Shown: positions 34,799-45,966, counted from the stretch's first letter. The stretch is 64,000 bases of DNA from Heliocidaris tuberculata (GCA_025618425.1 CM046847.1:8111033-8175032); one strand, 5' to 3'. The notes: generated from the sequence alone by a model not told the origin. Made by a program: numbers and translations.

Positions 34799-34950
34799 CG
34801 ATGCCGCTCTAATCCCTTTGACCTAGCCTCGTCATCATACTTCCAGCCAATCACATGCGAGAGTCAGAGCGGACAAAAGAACTGGCCTAAACAATAGATG
34901 ACAAGTACCGCTTTTGATCACAGTGTACTTCTTTACCAATAAATATAGGA
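34799..34950 (+). promoter_or_regulatory. promoter-like module, copy D (upstream of the two-exon gene)
   Basis: TTTGACCTAGCCTCGTCATC, AGCCAATCACA (CCAAT box about 34845), GGACAAAAGAACTGGCCTAAA and ACAATAGATGACAAGTA are followed by a TATA-like AATAAATATAGG near 34938. The split start codon of the gene lies about 165 bp further on, so this copy is well placed to drive it. ACAATAG fits a Sox-type site, and TGACCT and GCGTCATCA resemble nuclear-receptor and CRE half-sites. Those readings are inference. Confidence 0.6.
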
Positions 34951-35105
34951 CAATTTTTTCGACCGTTTCATTACAGCTTGTGACTTTCTGCCGAGAAGAC
35001 TTGATTTACTATTCGCTCTGAGAGATATTGTCAGATACAGCAACGAGAAATAGCACCAGTATTCTATTCGTTTCTAGCCTCCAGTATTCACCTACAACAA
35101 CCATA

Positions 35106-35820
35106 ATGTAAGTTCAAACCGTTTGCAGATTTAGATCTGTGAAATTTATTACCATGTCTTATGTTGCTGCCTCTATGGTTTGGTTTTGCTTCCAATGTCG
35201 GTGCTAATAATGCATTTCTGTTGTTTTTCCCATGCAGGTATCGAGTTGATCGTCTGCTAACAGCCTCGCCACCAACCTATCTCAGTCGAAGGGCCCTTAC
35301 CAGTCCGTCTTCGATCGCCATCGCATCCTACGAACCCGACTTCAGCAAGGCCATCGCATCCATCATCTGGTCTCGACATCGTACTCAGACGACCTGCGTC
35401 ATCTTCAAATGCAACGTCGTCAACTGTCCTCTGTGCCCACCAGATGACGCCGAATCGACCCCAAAGAGTAGCAGTACGAGGGTGACGAGAAGTCAACGAA
35501 GAAAGTGTCTCCGCGCCATGAGATTCGTCGGGCAGAAGAATTGTGGATCGACGAAAGCTCCGACAGCGAAGTGGTCTCTTCAAGTGACTTCAACCTCGAC
35601 GAGGACTTCGTGCAACTTCGTCACGAACGCCTACCCAAGCACCCCGCCACACCCACTCAACAGGCCGTGGATGTCACACTCATCTTCCAGTAGCAGCCGC
35701 TCTGTATCTCAATACGACTCAGCCTACAACGGCAACCAGTGCATCAAGGACACAACTGACTCCAGGCTGACTTCGTATCTATCGATGCCTTCAAAGCGAC
35801 GTCGCGTCGACGTGATGTAA
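35106..35820 (+). CDS. two-exon gene, unrecognised 194-aa product
   Basis: Exon 1 ends ...CATAAT at 35107 before gtaagt, and exon 2 starts at 35238 after ttttcccatgcag. Splicing creates the start codon from AT plus G. The frame then stays open for 194 codons to TAA at 35820, and an AATAAA lies 170 bp later. The sequence has no domain I recognise. It begins YRVDRLL, has a Cys cluster CVIFKCNVVNCPLC (about residues 53-66), a Ser-rich stretch, and a basic C-terminus SKRRRVDVM that could be a nuclear localisation signal. The middle third shows better codon character in another frame, with acidic EELWIDESSDSEVV and DFNLDEDF, so the locus may carry compensating frameshifts or be a pseudogene. It lies inside the repeated promoter-module array. 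Confidence 0.6.
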
Positions 35821-35989
35821 GACTCTAAGACATCGATCAGATCGACAAAGGGGAAACTCCTGAAATGAGACTATTGTATAATGGACAATTTGATTAAATT
35901 TTATCAGCGGGTTTATCATGTGAATATCGGCTGTTGATAAAGATGTGTTAGTTAATTAGTTTTTCTTAATTTGTATGAGAAGTATGCAT

Positions 35990-35995
35990 AATAAA
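35990..35995 (+). promoter_or_regulatory. polyadenylation signal of the two-exon gene
   Basis: AATAAA, followed within 20 bp by further AATAAA/TAAATAAA-like sequence, about 170 bp after the stop codon. Confidence 0.65.
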
Positions 35996-36000
35996 GTAAA

Positions 36001-36870
36001 TAAATTTCAACCATATCGTTTGTTGTTTTGTTGTCTTTCTATGTCTTTCTATGTTGTATTGCCTGTTATCCTAAGTGTTGGACGCTTTTGATCCTTGATA
36101 CCTCAAGAGAACACAACGGTTGCAGCTATCATTTCTGCCAACCTTTTGCTATTCTGTACCATTAAATGATTCATGACTCTGGGTTAAAAGGGTGTTCTGA
36201 AATTTAAGCTGCAAGGCACAATGGCAACTAAGTTCTGAATTGATTGCTGATACACACAGATTTTGTGGTTTTGATTTTTTAAAGTGAATAACTAATTGAA
36301 TATTCAAATCATTATGTTAAGAAAAGGAAATGTCATAAAACTGGCTCCCAATAAATTTAACATCCTTTAACTCTACAATGTGAAACACTCAGTCTGATAC
36401 GATACGAGTTATAACTTTTTTGAGTTATTCAGGATGAAAAGTGTCAGTTTTTTTTAACACGTAGTATCACATTGCGTGAGTGTGAGAGGGAAAGTAAATT
36501 GATGTAGTGTGAGCATTGATTATGCAAGAGATTCTGATGAGTGCAAAAGACAAACATGAAAATTTTGTTTATACACAGGTGTGTTTGTTCTCTGACAATA
36601 ATGGTGATTGGAAAATTAGGGAAGAAAAAGAGAAAAGTTAAAAGTAAAGTGAATGGGATAAGTGAGGAGTACAGTGAATGAAAGAGTGAGAGAGAAAGAC
36701 ATAGTAAGAGGGGAGGAAAGAGAGGGGGAATCAAAGAACATAAAATTGTGTGAAAAAACATGAAATTATACACAAGTGTGCCCGTTCTCTGACAACGATG
36801 GTATTTGGAAAAGAGAGGGAGCATAACCGAAAAAGTGAGGAGTGAATGAAAGAGTGAAAGAGGGGAGGAG

Positions 36871-36913
<43 letters not shown>

Positions 36914-37408
36914 GGGGGGGGAGGGGGCTGGGCCACTGGCCTACGCGATAACAAATACAGAAGACAAAAGTTACTGTATTGTTATCTTCTAAAATGTAAA
37001 AAAGTTTTACAACACGTCACCATTCACGTTTGCTATTCATACTGTCTCCCTCCTCACATCCTCTTGTAAGTAACTCTGTCCTTTCTTTTTCCTCCCCTCT
37101 CTCTCCCTCCCTCTCTCTGTATTTCTCTTATTATTTCCATTCTTCTCTATATCATCCTTTTTCTTCATCTTCATTATTTCGTCCCCTGACTCTTTCTCTC
37201 TATAAACATTACTATGAATATTTTAAAAACAATTTCCAATCTGTATGTGGCACCTATTCCGTCGTCTCATATAGGCCTACCAAGAGCATTTTAACGAATT
37301 TGCATATATTTCACATTATTTAATTAAGGTGGGGTTGGGGTGGCGGGGGGGGGGGGATGGGGGTTCGTAATGGGGAAGCACGGAGACTGCGAGCCTGACG
37401 CTTTCGTA
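36001..37408. other. intergenic with local duplication and GA/CT tracts
   Basis: A segment with 'gttctctgacaa(t/c)(a/g)atggt' occurs at about 36575-36640 and again at 36760-36820, a local tandem duplication of about 190 bp. A GA-rich tract lies at 36840-36925, CT-rich DNA at 37075-37200 and a G-run at 37345-37357. No gene is supported. Confidence 0.55.
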
Positions 37409-37450
37409 CACAACCCCTTAACAATAGATGAAAAGTACAGCCGGTGAACA
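37409..37450 (+). promoter_or_regulatory. promoter-like module, copy E (partial)
   Basis: Only the 3' half remains (ACAATAGATGAAAAGTACAG with the following ccggtgaa). There is no CCAAT box. Confidence 0.4.
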
Positions 37451-37964
37451 TATTGTAGTGACGAAATATTCTTCTCTTTCGGGCAGTATTATGATTATAT
37501 TACCCATGCATGCACACCATGTTTCACATGGTTTTATAATGATTTCGAAATCATTCTCTCTCCCTATGTTCTGTTGAATCTCTTCACACAATTTACCCCA
37601 TCTTCCTTTTTTCTAAAATTAATGTATAATCTTGCTTTGATCTCTCTTTCCCATCCTCCTCATCCTCTCCCCTTTCTCTCGTTCTCTCCATTGTCATACA
37701 AAGCTATACCTCTTACATTTATTTCTTGTTCTATTAATCTAAATCTCTCTTTCTCTCTATTTCTCTCACTTCCCCTATATTTCTCTGCCTTTATCTTCAT
37801 TTCTGTCTATTATCTGAATTCTTTCAATCCTTTCCCAGGTATCTTTCCTCTTATACGCGAGTCTTAAGCCTGAAACAATATGAATTAAGAAACAAAATTA
37901 CATTATACAGTTATTAGACCATGCAACGTATCATATTTGAATGGTCTACTAGCAGCCTGTAATT

Positions 37965-38080
37965 AGACGCGGTACTTTTCATCTATTGTTTAGGTCAGTC
38001 ATATTGTTCGCTCGGACTCCCGCATCTGATTGGCTGAAAGTATGATGACGCGGGAGATCAAAGGATTAGAGCGGCGTCAA
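37965..38080 (-). promoter_or_regulatory. promoter-like module, copy F (inverted)
   Basis: On the minus strand: GATCTCCCGCGTCATCATAC, AGCCAATCAGATGCG, ACAATAGATGAAAAGTACCG. It is well conserved but points leftward, toward the two-exon gene. CT-rich DNA and no gene lie downstream of it. Confidence 0.55.
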
Positions 38081-38085
38081 ACGAA

Positions 38086-38505
38086 AGATAAATAGGAAGA
38101 AGGGGGAGGGGCAATGGAAAGAACTGTTTACCCCCCCCCCCCCCCGTCATGGATATATCATAGAGATCCGTGATTTCCCAGTCCAATTATGAACAAATCA
38201 AAAGATCGCTGATGATAAATTCAAGATCGATGTGAAAAGAAAGGGCATAGAATTGGGAATAAGAATACATGTCAATAATTACGTCAATGAAATTCTAACA
38301 GACAAGAAAAGACGGGTGTAAATTCGGATAGATAATTATGAAATGCAGAAGATCAAGATAGATACAAAGTATTTAGAGAGACAAGCTTAATTATAAATCG
38401 ATAGGTAGATAGAGAGACCTTTAGACAGAAAAGGCGATGGGAATAATGAGAAGATATGAGGGATATAGGAAGAAGGCAGTAGGAAGAGAAATATAGTTGA
38501 AAGTC

Positions 38506-38537
<32 letters not shown>

Positions 38538-39160
38538 CAGAGAGGCAGGGGAAATTATGAATAGGAGACAGAGGCCGAGAAAGGAAAGCGAAGCGAATGA
38601 GAGAAAGTAATGATTAAAAAGATTACCCTTCCCTATTAAAAGTTAACGCTTTAAACATTCATTCGAATCAGTAAGCTGCTACTACTCATAATCAAAGAAT
38701 TAGCTATCCTCCTGTCGCTTTAATAGGCCAGTACATAGTATTTTGTTGTCATCTCGATAACCCCTTCCCCCTCTCTTTCTCTCTCCCTTATCTCTTTCTC
38801 ACTTCTCTCTTCTCCTTCTTCTCACTCTCTCTCTCTTCTCTCCGCTCCCTCTCTTAATTATAACTGTCAGCAGTTTTTACACTTGTTACCGTCACATGTT
38901 TCTCTCTCACATCCTCATATAACGCCATTTCAATCATTTCTCTCCCCTTATCCTACCTCCACCATAGAAACTCGATCTATTTCAGATTTCAGATTTCAGT
39001 CACACCGACAAATCGATTCCAAACCTACTCCAAATCAACCGATTCTTGGCCTATCGGCGTAATGTAATTTCTGTTCTGTCCGTCGTCGGAAAGTCAAAAG
39101 CTGTATTGAATGTTTCAGAGAAATATGCTATTTATTACAAAGCAAGTATCCCGCCATTCG
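38086..39160. other. intergenic with GA/CT tracts
   Basis: A C-run lies at 38130-38145, a GA tract at 38500-38535 and CT-rich DNA at 38760-38860. Nothing coding is seen. It separates the two inverted promoter modules. Confidence 0.5.
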
Positions 39161-39165
39161 CCATT

Positions 39166-39272
39166 CACTTTTCATCTATTGTTCTTTTGTCCGCTCAGGC
39201 TCTCGCATCTGATTGGCTGAAAGCACGATGACGCGGTGAGGTCAAAGGTATTAGAGCGGCATCAAACAACAA
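39166..39272 (-). promoter_or_regulatory. promoter-like module, copy G (inverted)
   Basis: On the minus strand: TTTGACCTCACCGCGTCATC, AGCCAATCAGATGCGAGAG, GGACAAAAGAACAATAGATG. The CTGGCCTAA spacer present in other copies is deleted. No gene follows on its downstream (left) side. Confidence 0.55.
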
Positions 39273-39274
39273 AG

Positions 39275-40266
39275 GCACGCTCGCAGTTATGGGGAGGGAT
39301 ACATATGGGGGGGGGGGGTGAATAAATAAGGATTGTGAGTGCTTATTTACTTGAAGAAAACATAGTCGTCAAGATACTATTATGAAATGTTATTCATATT
39401 TCTATCCCTTTTCCCACCGAACACTCCGATTTTATTTCAAAGTATCAGTATAGTTATTACTCTCTATCATTAAGTCTAATTCCTGTAGAAGTTTGCATGA
39501 AGGGAATATGATATGGAATATTATTCTGCTGCTATAATCCTGCTGTAAATCTTTAACAATTGAATTGAGAAAGTTAAGAGAAGAGGAAAATACTGAAAAT
39601 ATATCTGCAAATGTAGAAATGTCAGGCATTCCAAATCAGACTTAAACGTTACTAAAGCTACTATAGTAGGGTGAGTGATAATTCCGTTAAACTCACTACA
39701 TGAATATCACATTATCGCTTTGAATATATCGTTTTGGAGTATAGTAGAAATTATACCTAAGAGAGATTGGTGGAAGAAAAGTGGATTCAGAGGGAAATAT
39801 CTATTTTGAACATAATCATCTTAGGAAATAGATGTACAGGGCAGTCATTTTGATAGTGTTATTCAGGACTAAATAATATTTTTTAAAAAGCTCCTTTCTT
39901 GTCTCTATTTTTGCAGCCCTTTCTATCTTGCACTTTCTCGATTTTTTTGTTGGTGAAATAATGTGACAGAAATAACTTTGAGTAGAAAAAGAAGAAGAAG
40001 AGAAAAAGAGGGTGTAGAGTAAAAGAGAAAATAAAGAAGAAAGGAACAGAGACCGGGATAGACAATACCAAAAGAAGGGGAGAAACGAAGTAGAAGGAAC
40101 TGGACAAGACTAAAACCACTATACCTTACATTATATTGAAGACGTAGTATTTTTTTAGTACATTCAAGTCAAAGTAACATAAACTATGAAGGACAAGCCA
40201 CACGACAACAACGACAACAAAAGTTTAGACAAAAGTATTTTGGTAATAAACCAGTGACCAGTCATT
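39275..40266. other. intergenic, nothing recognised
   Basis: AT-rich sequence with a G-run at 39307-39318 and a GAA-rich stretch near 39985-40025. No gene or transposon terminus was recognised. Confidence 0.5.
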
Positions 40267-40295
40267 GTAACCGGGATCGATACCAGGGTTCTCCA
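40267..40295 (+). pseudogene. tRNA-Ala 3' fragment
   Basis: gtaACCGGGATCGATACC AGGG TTCTCCA corresponds to the variable loop, T arm and 3' acceptor strand of the tRNA-Ala copies in this window, with one inserted or changed base in the T stem. The 5' half is absent. The shared flank 'gatg' after CCA suggests it derives from a genomic copy of the same repeat unit. Confidence 0.75.
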
Positions 40296-40482
40296 GATGG
40301 AAATCATTTTTCTTGATACTTATCTCATTCTACAGTAACATTTTATGTCTTTTGTGTGTGCAATTGTTGTATTTTCTTTTTTTTTTTCTTACATTTAAAT
40401 CATCGAGTTCAATGACATTGTAAAAAGATGAACAATGATAATTGGTGTTTATTGGTGGTTGTATCTCATTATGCTTTGAATG

Positions 40483-40716
40483 CAGTGGCGGATTGGGGGG
40501 GGGGTACTTCCGGCCATGCCCCCCCCCTTCTGAAAAAAAAGTATATATTGTGCCCCCTCTTTTGAAACTGATAATTGTTTTTTTTAATTGCTTCTCAGAG
40601 AATTTTTAACATCAAATAAAGCCCCAAAGGTGCGTTACCTTTGTTTTTAGCTTGTAAGAAAATTTTCTGAGATTTGTGTGCCCCCCCCCTTTAACAAAAT
40701 CCTGGATTCGCCCCTG
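40483..40716. mobile_element. hAT-type MITE, copy 3 (diverged)
   Basis: It starts CAGTGGCGGATTGGGG and ends TGGATTCGCCCCTG. It is flanked by perfect 8-bp duplications TTTGAATG (40475-40482 and 40717-40724). The interior has G/C runs and the 'ctcagagaattttt' words shared with the other hAT MITEs. Confidence 0.9.
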
Positions 40717-41169
40717 TTTGAATGAATCTATCAATGAAATAGAAAACACATCAAAGGTGGATCAAGACAATTTCAGAAGGGGGATGAACAGTCTGGAAAC
40801 CGCGAACATTTAATTACCTGCATTTTTATAAAGTCCCTGCATATTAAAAAAAAAAAAGGGGGGGGGGGTACGATTTTCCCTGTATTCGAATCTGCCTCTA
40901 TGCAAGCTAGAACTGAGCTTTTTTTTGTATCTTCTATTCCCGCTTCCAACAAACAGGGACCTGGGAACAATTTTGTAAAATTTACTTGTAAAGATAAAGT
41001 TTATGATCACTAGTCCAAAACATCTCTGAGAAAGATAAATGGGGTGCTTTTTCACTAAATAATTCGCTGACAGCAACTTCACCCCCCCCCCTGCAGCAGA
41101 TTAGCAGTATCCCCTGAAAACCCCCCAAAACAAAACAAAAGGGGTTGCTATATACATGTACCCCAGCAC

Positions 41170-41401
41170 CAGTGGCGGATCCAGGATTTCTTGAGGGAGG
41201 GGGCTCAATCTTTACAAAAAAAATTGACAAGCAAAAAAAATAAAAAAAGGTCCTCAACATTTCTGGGCACCTTTTTCACTCAAAAAATCTCTGACAAGCA
41301 AAAAAAAAAAAAAAAAAAAAAAGGTCCTCAGCATTTTTTGGGCCCCTTTTTGGACCCAGGGGAGGGGGCCCGGCCCCCCCCCCCCCCTGGATCCGCCACT
41401 G
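41170..41401. mobile_element. hAT-type MITE, copy 2
   Basis: CAGTGGCGGATCCAGG termini are identical to copy 1 at 9202, flanked by perfect 8-bp duplications CCCAGCAC (41162-41169 and 41402-41409). The interior again consists of A-runs and 'tcagcattttttgggg' modules. Confidence 0.92.
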
Positions 41402-41536
41402 CCCAGCACCCTATAGACGCATGTTACTTATCAGGGAAGAAGGGAAACTGTTCTTTAAAAAGTTCTATTCTTGACCTTGGTATCAATAAAGATTTTTATT
41501 TCCATTCACTGACAGAAGACAAGCCAATCATGCCAA

Positions 41537-41609
41537 GGGGAGCTAGCTCAGATGGTAGAGCGCTCGCTTAGCATGCGAGAGGTACCGGGATCGATACCCG
41601 GGTTCTCCA
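41537..41609 (+). tRNA. tRNA-Ala (AGC)
   Basis: The 72 nucleotides fold as a canonical cloverleaf. Acceptor GGGGAGC pairs with GTTCTCC and includes the G3:U70 wobble, the main alanine identity element. The D arm is GCTC/GAGC, and the anticodon stem CTCGC/GCGAG closes the loop TTAGCAT with anticodon AGC. The T arm CCGGG/CCCGG has loop ATCGATA. A genomic A at the discriminator position follows. T-runs 10 bp downstream (TTTTT) can end Pol III transcription. There is no intron. Confidence 0.97.
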
Positions 41610-41714
41610 GATGCTACCTTTTTAAAATGCCTTTTTGATTCTTAATGTTATCTTACATCGTCATGTAATTTATTTCTCCTTTTCACTTTGTAATAACCGT
41701 TCATTATCTAAACA

Positions 41715-41716
<2 letters not shown>

Positions 41717-41767
<51 letters not shown>

Positions 41768-41784
41768 TAATAATAATAATAATG

Positions 41785-41815
<31 letters not shown>

Positions 41816-41871
41816 TAATAATAATAATAATAATATTAATAATAATAACAATAATCATAATAATGATAATA
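41717..41871. repeat. (TAA)n microsatellite
   Basis: About 50 AAT/TAA units with scattered GAT interruptions. It gives poly-Ile and poly-Asn frames that are not genes. Confidence 0.97.
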
Positions 41872-44814
41872 ACACAAGTAAAATAAAGCAAAATAAAATT
41901 TTCCTTCCTTTATCAATGACAACTTTAAGTATGCGGTCAGTTGGTTTACCAACTAATTTATGAATCAGGATGTTCAGTCGAACACTTTGTGCCTATTATT
42001 CCTATTCACTTTGTCGACATTTCAATCATTTACTTCTACTGCCCCAAAGTTTAAAACAAAGGATGGGTAGGCTACAACTCTAAGATATACATGTACATAT
42101 CAAATTATGAAGTGCACAATGTGCTTTAAAAAGTATCAAAATGCTGACTGCCGTTTCCATAGAAAAGCTGCTCCATACAAAGAAGTTATGAAATCTAATA
42201 TACAACAGAAATGAGTGTTTCCGCAAATTTATGAGTTTGAGCACACATGGCCAGTAACCTCTCTGTCAATATCAGTGAGTCAAGAAAATGCACGATTTTG
42301 TCAAAACTGGGTGAAACTTGCAATGTCTACTATTACTTTCAAACTGTATAACATGAATGCAGGGTATAATGAAAACATCGATTATTGATAAGTAGGATTG
42401 TAATTTTATATGGGTCATATTTCCTTTTTGTAAGAAAATATACATATCTCTATAAGCAAGTATTCATGAACTCCGTAATGGAGTCTCAATTTGGTGTAAT
42501 ATATTCGCGTCTCATAATTTCCGAACCACTTGCTCCCTTTGTGATTGCATGCCGTCGAATCAAACAGTTCCAGCGTAATAGTCACGGTCATGTAATGTCT
42601 TTCACAATTTAACAAACGTAGACTTAAAAAGACTCTCCACAGAACGATGTTAAATGATTTTCTAACAACATACAATAGGACCATTGTAAACATTAATTTG
42701 CTCCTCAATAGCTGGGCAAAAAGCATAATTTATAATTTACGATAGCAAATGGGTGGTGTAATTGATCAATCAATGTGCACGTTTTGTCAGACCTTGCTAA
42801 ACCAATAATAGGCCATTACGTAGCCCATGGAGGGGGGGGGGGAAGGGGCCATTCTCCCGAAATGGGTATATTTTTTTATTTCGTTGGTAGAATTACCATA
42901 ATTCTCTCGGCACATGTGTTTGCAAAATCATTGGAAAAAAAAAGCAGAAAGAAATATAAACTACGACTACAAACAAAATTTTATGATGGCTGAGGTTAAG
43001 TTATACGGCAACGTTGAATTGGTCGAAAGGTCTTTGTTACTTTATGGCGGTGATTTTATGGTGGGTTACTGACAAAGGTGTAAATCAAAATTCGTGAACA
43101 ATATGAAGATTTCAAAAGTTGTCAATTCAACGAGAGAGACAGAGAGGAGGAGGGGGAACGACTGAGAGAAATAAAGAGAGAAAAAGAAAGAGAGACCCAT
43201 TTAGGATCATTAAAGGGGGGGGGGGAGGGGGACCAGCCTTAATAGCAGAAAGATGAAATGTGAATTAATAAGGCGGCTGATTGGGGGGGGGGGGGGTGTT
43301 GGAAGAGGTGCTTTCATCTTCTTCTCATGTTCCTTTCTTTCCCATTCTCTCTCTCTAATATTTTTCCTTTTCTGCCGTTAGGGCGAAGGAGGGGGGGGGG
43401 GGGGGGAGGGCACGTGCCACAACGCACCCTGTAGCTAGGCTACTGAGTTCAGTCACAAAACATTATAGCCTATGCCATAACATCACTTGCACTGAGTAGT
43501 GCGTTAAACGTTCTCCACAAGCAGAAGTTGGCAAAATCTTCTCTCCTTTGATCATGGACACATGCGGGAAGTTAAATGTGAGTTCTTTTACATTTAAATC
43601 ATCGAGTTCATTAACACTGTAATAAAAGAACAGATGCAATATTTTACGTTATACATATAGAGGCTAGTTTGCCAAATTTCAGCTGCATTATACATTTATC
43701 GCTTTTGCTGCTAACGTATTTAGCAACATAATTTTCGATGAATTAGTTTTGTTAAAAAGTACCATACACAGCATTCTTTAAAAATTGCAAATAAATTATT
43801 CTAGAAATTCTTGATTCGAAGTATGTCAAGCTATTTTCATATTTTAATGTTAAACCTCCTCGTGCCGAATACTGAAACTGATTTAATTTTCGAACAAAAT
43901 TAGATTATTAATCGACTCTTCGGATAATCTGGGCCTCCGTGTGGCGGTAACCATGGTAACCATAAATCTCTCTCACACTACTTCGCGGTTTTAAGAAATT
44001 GTTCTGTCTCGTTTTATTTTGCCTTTGATTCAGTTGATCACGGGACTGATCTGGTACATTTTAGGATGCACACTATCAAATGGTAAATACACCTTCAATG
44101 GCGTATCCAATATAGGGAGGAGCTAGGTATACGCCCCTTCCCCCCCCCCCCCCCCCCCCCCCCCCCATCCCCGTATGCACAGCCATAAAATAATAAATAA
44201 TAGTTATAGTAAAACTATTCTTTTGCAGCAGTGGGTTATTTGGAGTGTATTATTGTATTTCGCCCCCTGCTTGTTAATTTCTTGATACCCAAATTTGGTT
44301 TTTGGTATGAGATGATAATTACGATAATATAAAAATGTTATTTTGTGAGTACGTATACATTTCCCCCCGGTGAAATACGAGGAAATCAGGGCAACCAAAT
44401 GTTGAATGAACAATTCCCCCTCTATCTAGATCCAGAATGGTGGAAATGATACATTTTCATAAACTGTAAAAGGTAATGATTTAAATTATTTTACGTCAAA
44501 AAAAGTTAAAAAGAATAGGCCTTCAAAGCAATAGGCCCCTACTTTTTTTTCCATTATGAATTGTATAGTTTGTAAACACTCAGTCGCAAGATGATTATGT
44601 CTTTCTTTCCACATTAAGAGAAATCTTATTCTGAAACAGCTCTTTGTTCTTGAAAGGTGTCAGTCCTTTTCGGAGACATCCTATTGGCCCTGGTCCTGCG
44701 AACCATTCGTCCTACGCGTAGAGTTAAGATTAGCCTAATCGTAAGGAAATATTCATTGTATCGTAGGTGGTAGGACTAATGGTGTGTTGGACCAATGGGA
44801 TGTAAATTCAGGTG
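41872..44814. other. intergenic, nothing coding recognised
   Basis: No gene was found in nearly 3 kb. Long G- or C-runs lie near 42831, 43215, 43284, 43391 and 44141-44166 (about 26 C's). The block 43376-43445 (ggcacgtgccac...tagctaggctactg) resembles the MITE debris at 456-520. 44098-44140 starts ggcgtatcc like another decayed hAT-type terminus. Confidence 0.5.
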
Positions 44815-45176
44815 ATACTCCATCGGCTACCCAACCACCAAAAATATTTTGCTCCATAAGTTATTGGTTTCATGCCTCTATACTATGTTCAAAAATCATT
44901 TTCTAACGTTACTTCTGAAAACATGGTAAAGAGATGTTGTAAGTTTGAATACAATTTCAGTAAACACAAAGGTGACTTGTGAATAGACTAGTCGACGCAC
45001 TCGTGTTACCTGCGTTCCGTGCGCGAGGTTTTTCTCTTTTCTTTTCTTCATATAATCATAATGACTTTACTGTCAACCCGTAGAATGCCAGCTAAAGTTC
45101 AGGGGGAAATTGCTTTTATAAGTACAAGCTGCATGTGCACATAATCATTTAAATATTTTTAGGTGGCTGGTCCCCC
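44815..45176. mobile_element. TTAA MITE, second copy of the Kolobok-like family
   Basis: The right end, CCCCCT|TTAA (TTAA 45177-45180), is intact. The left end is decayed but keeps ACCCAACCACCAAAAATATTT, the inverted match of the right interior. Blocks such as 'gacttgtgaatagact' and 'tgccagctaaagttc' match the element at 24526-24856. Confidence 0.55.
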
Positions 45177-45257
45177 TTAACAAAATAACTATAATAGTGT
45201 AGGACCACTGGTGCGTCAGGCCAAGACCTTATTTAAGGTGATAACGCAATCGTCTTA

Positions 45258-45394
45258 CTGGGCGTTGTGGCGTGCGCCTGTAATCCAGCTAACAGTGGAA
45301 GTTATAAACTAATTCCTGGGTCACGTCTTTCGGATGGTGACGTTAAAGGTCGGTCCCAGACTGATACACGTCTGTGAAAACCCAATTACACACA

Positions 45395-45395
<1 letters not shown>
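45258..45395 (+). mobile_element. SINE with a 7SL RNA-like head
   Basis: The first 36 bases (ctgggcgttgtggcgtgcgc followed by ctgtaatccagcta) closely resemble the 5' domain of SRP/7SL RNA, also the start of primate Alu. A block near 45326-45353 (ctttcggatggtgacgttaa) matches a central segment I recall from several animal SINEs. It runs into a CA microsatellite (45388-45424). The match to 7SL is by recognition only and covers one short domain. Confidence 0.45.
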
Positions 45396-45425
<30 letters not shown>

Positions 45426-45569
45426 GTCTTACGCACCATTTATCGTACGGGTCGTAAGAAGGAAAAATTAATGTTGACTTAGGACCAAGGGCGAGTAGGA
45501 CCAATAGGGGTGTATATCGGAGGGCATATTGTGTATGATCGAATCTCTTTGGTATTATCTTTCCACCAG

Positions 45570-45735
45570 ATATTTCAAAGGGATCCAACCTCTTTACAAG
45601 GATTGCTTTCAAACATTGCAAGGCTATGACGTCAGAGAATGGTGTATTCTTCCAATATGTCCCAAAACTTGCCCCTGCGTATCTTCAGCTGCAGCTCCCA
45701 GACAGGTTTGCTCATGTCATCTGCCAATTACCTGG
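45570..45735 (+). CDS. candidate kringle C-terminal exon
   Basis: After an acceptor tttccaccag, the frame reads KDCFQTLQGYDVREWCILPICP. The C-x12-C-x4-C spacing with VR and LPIC corresponds to the last third of a kringle domain (…WCYT…R.E.C.IP.C). A GTAAAT donor ends it at 45735. The donor phase does not join directly to the EGF exon at 45967, so either an exon is missing between them or the true donor is different. It probably belongs to the same mosaic gene. Confidence 0.4.
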
Positions 45736-45966
45736 TAAATGATTAGATTTAGTTTCTTAAACTGACAGCTTTTACCTCTAGTCATGATCATTGCCTTGTT
45801 ATGTAACATTGACTTAAAAAAAATATTCTTGCATGTTGCCATGACCAAACACCTTGTAGATGTTTTGAAATTCAAATTTAAAACTTATTTTAGTTAACTT
45901 ATTTGATTTCCCCACTTTAACCGATGACATTCTGAATGCAAATTTTGGTATCATAATTATTTTCAG

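Noticed and set aside
35257..35583. 108-codon minus-strand frame
   Set aside because: It is antisense to the two-exon gene, with no splice or poly-A context; it is open because the region is GC-rich.
41635..41891. poly-Ile frames on both strands
   Set aside because: Translations of the (TAA)n microsatellite.
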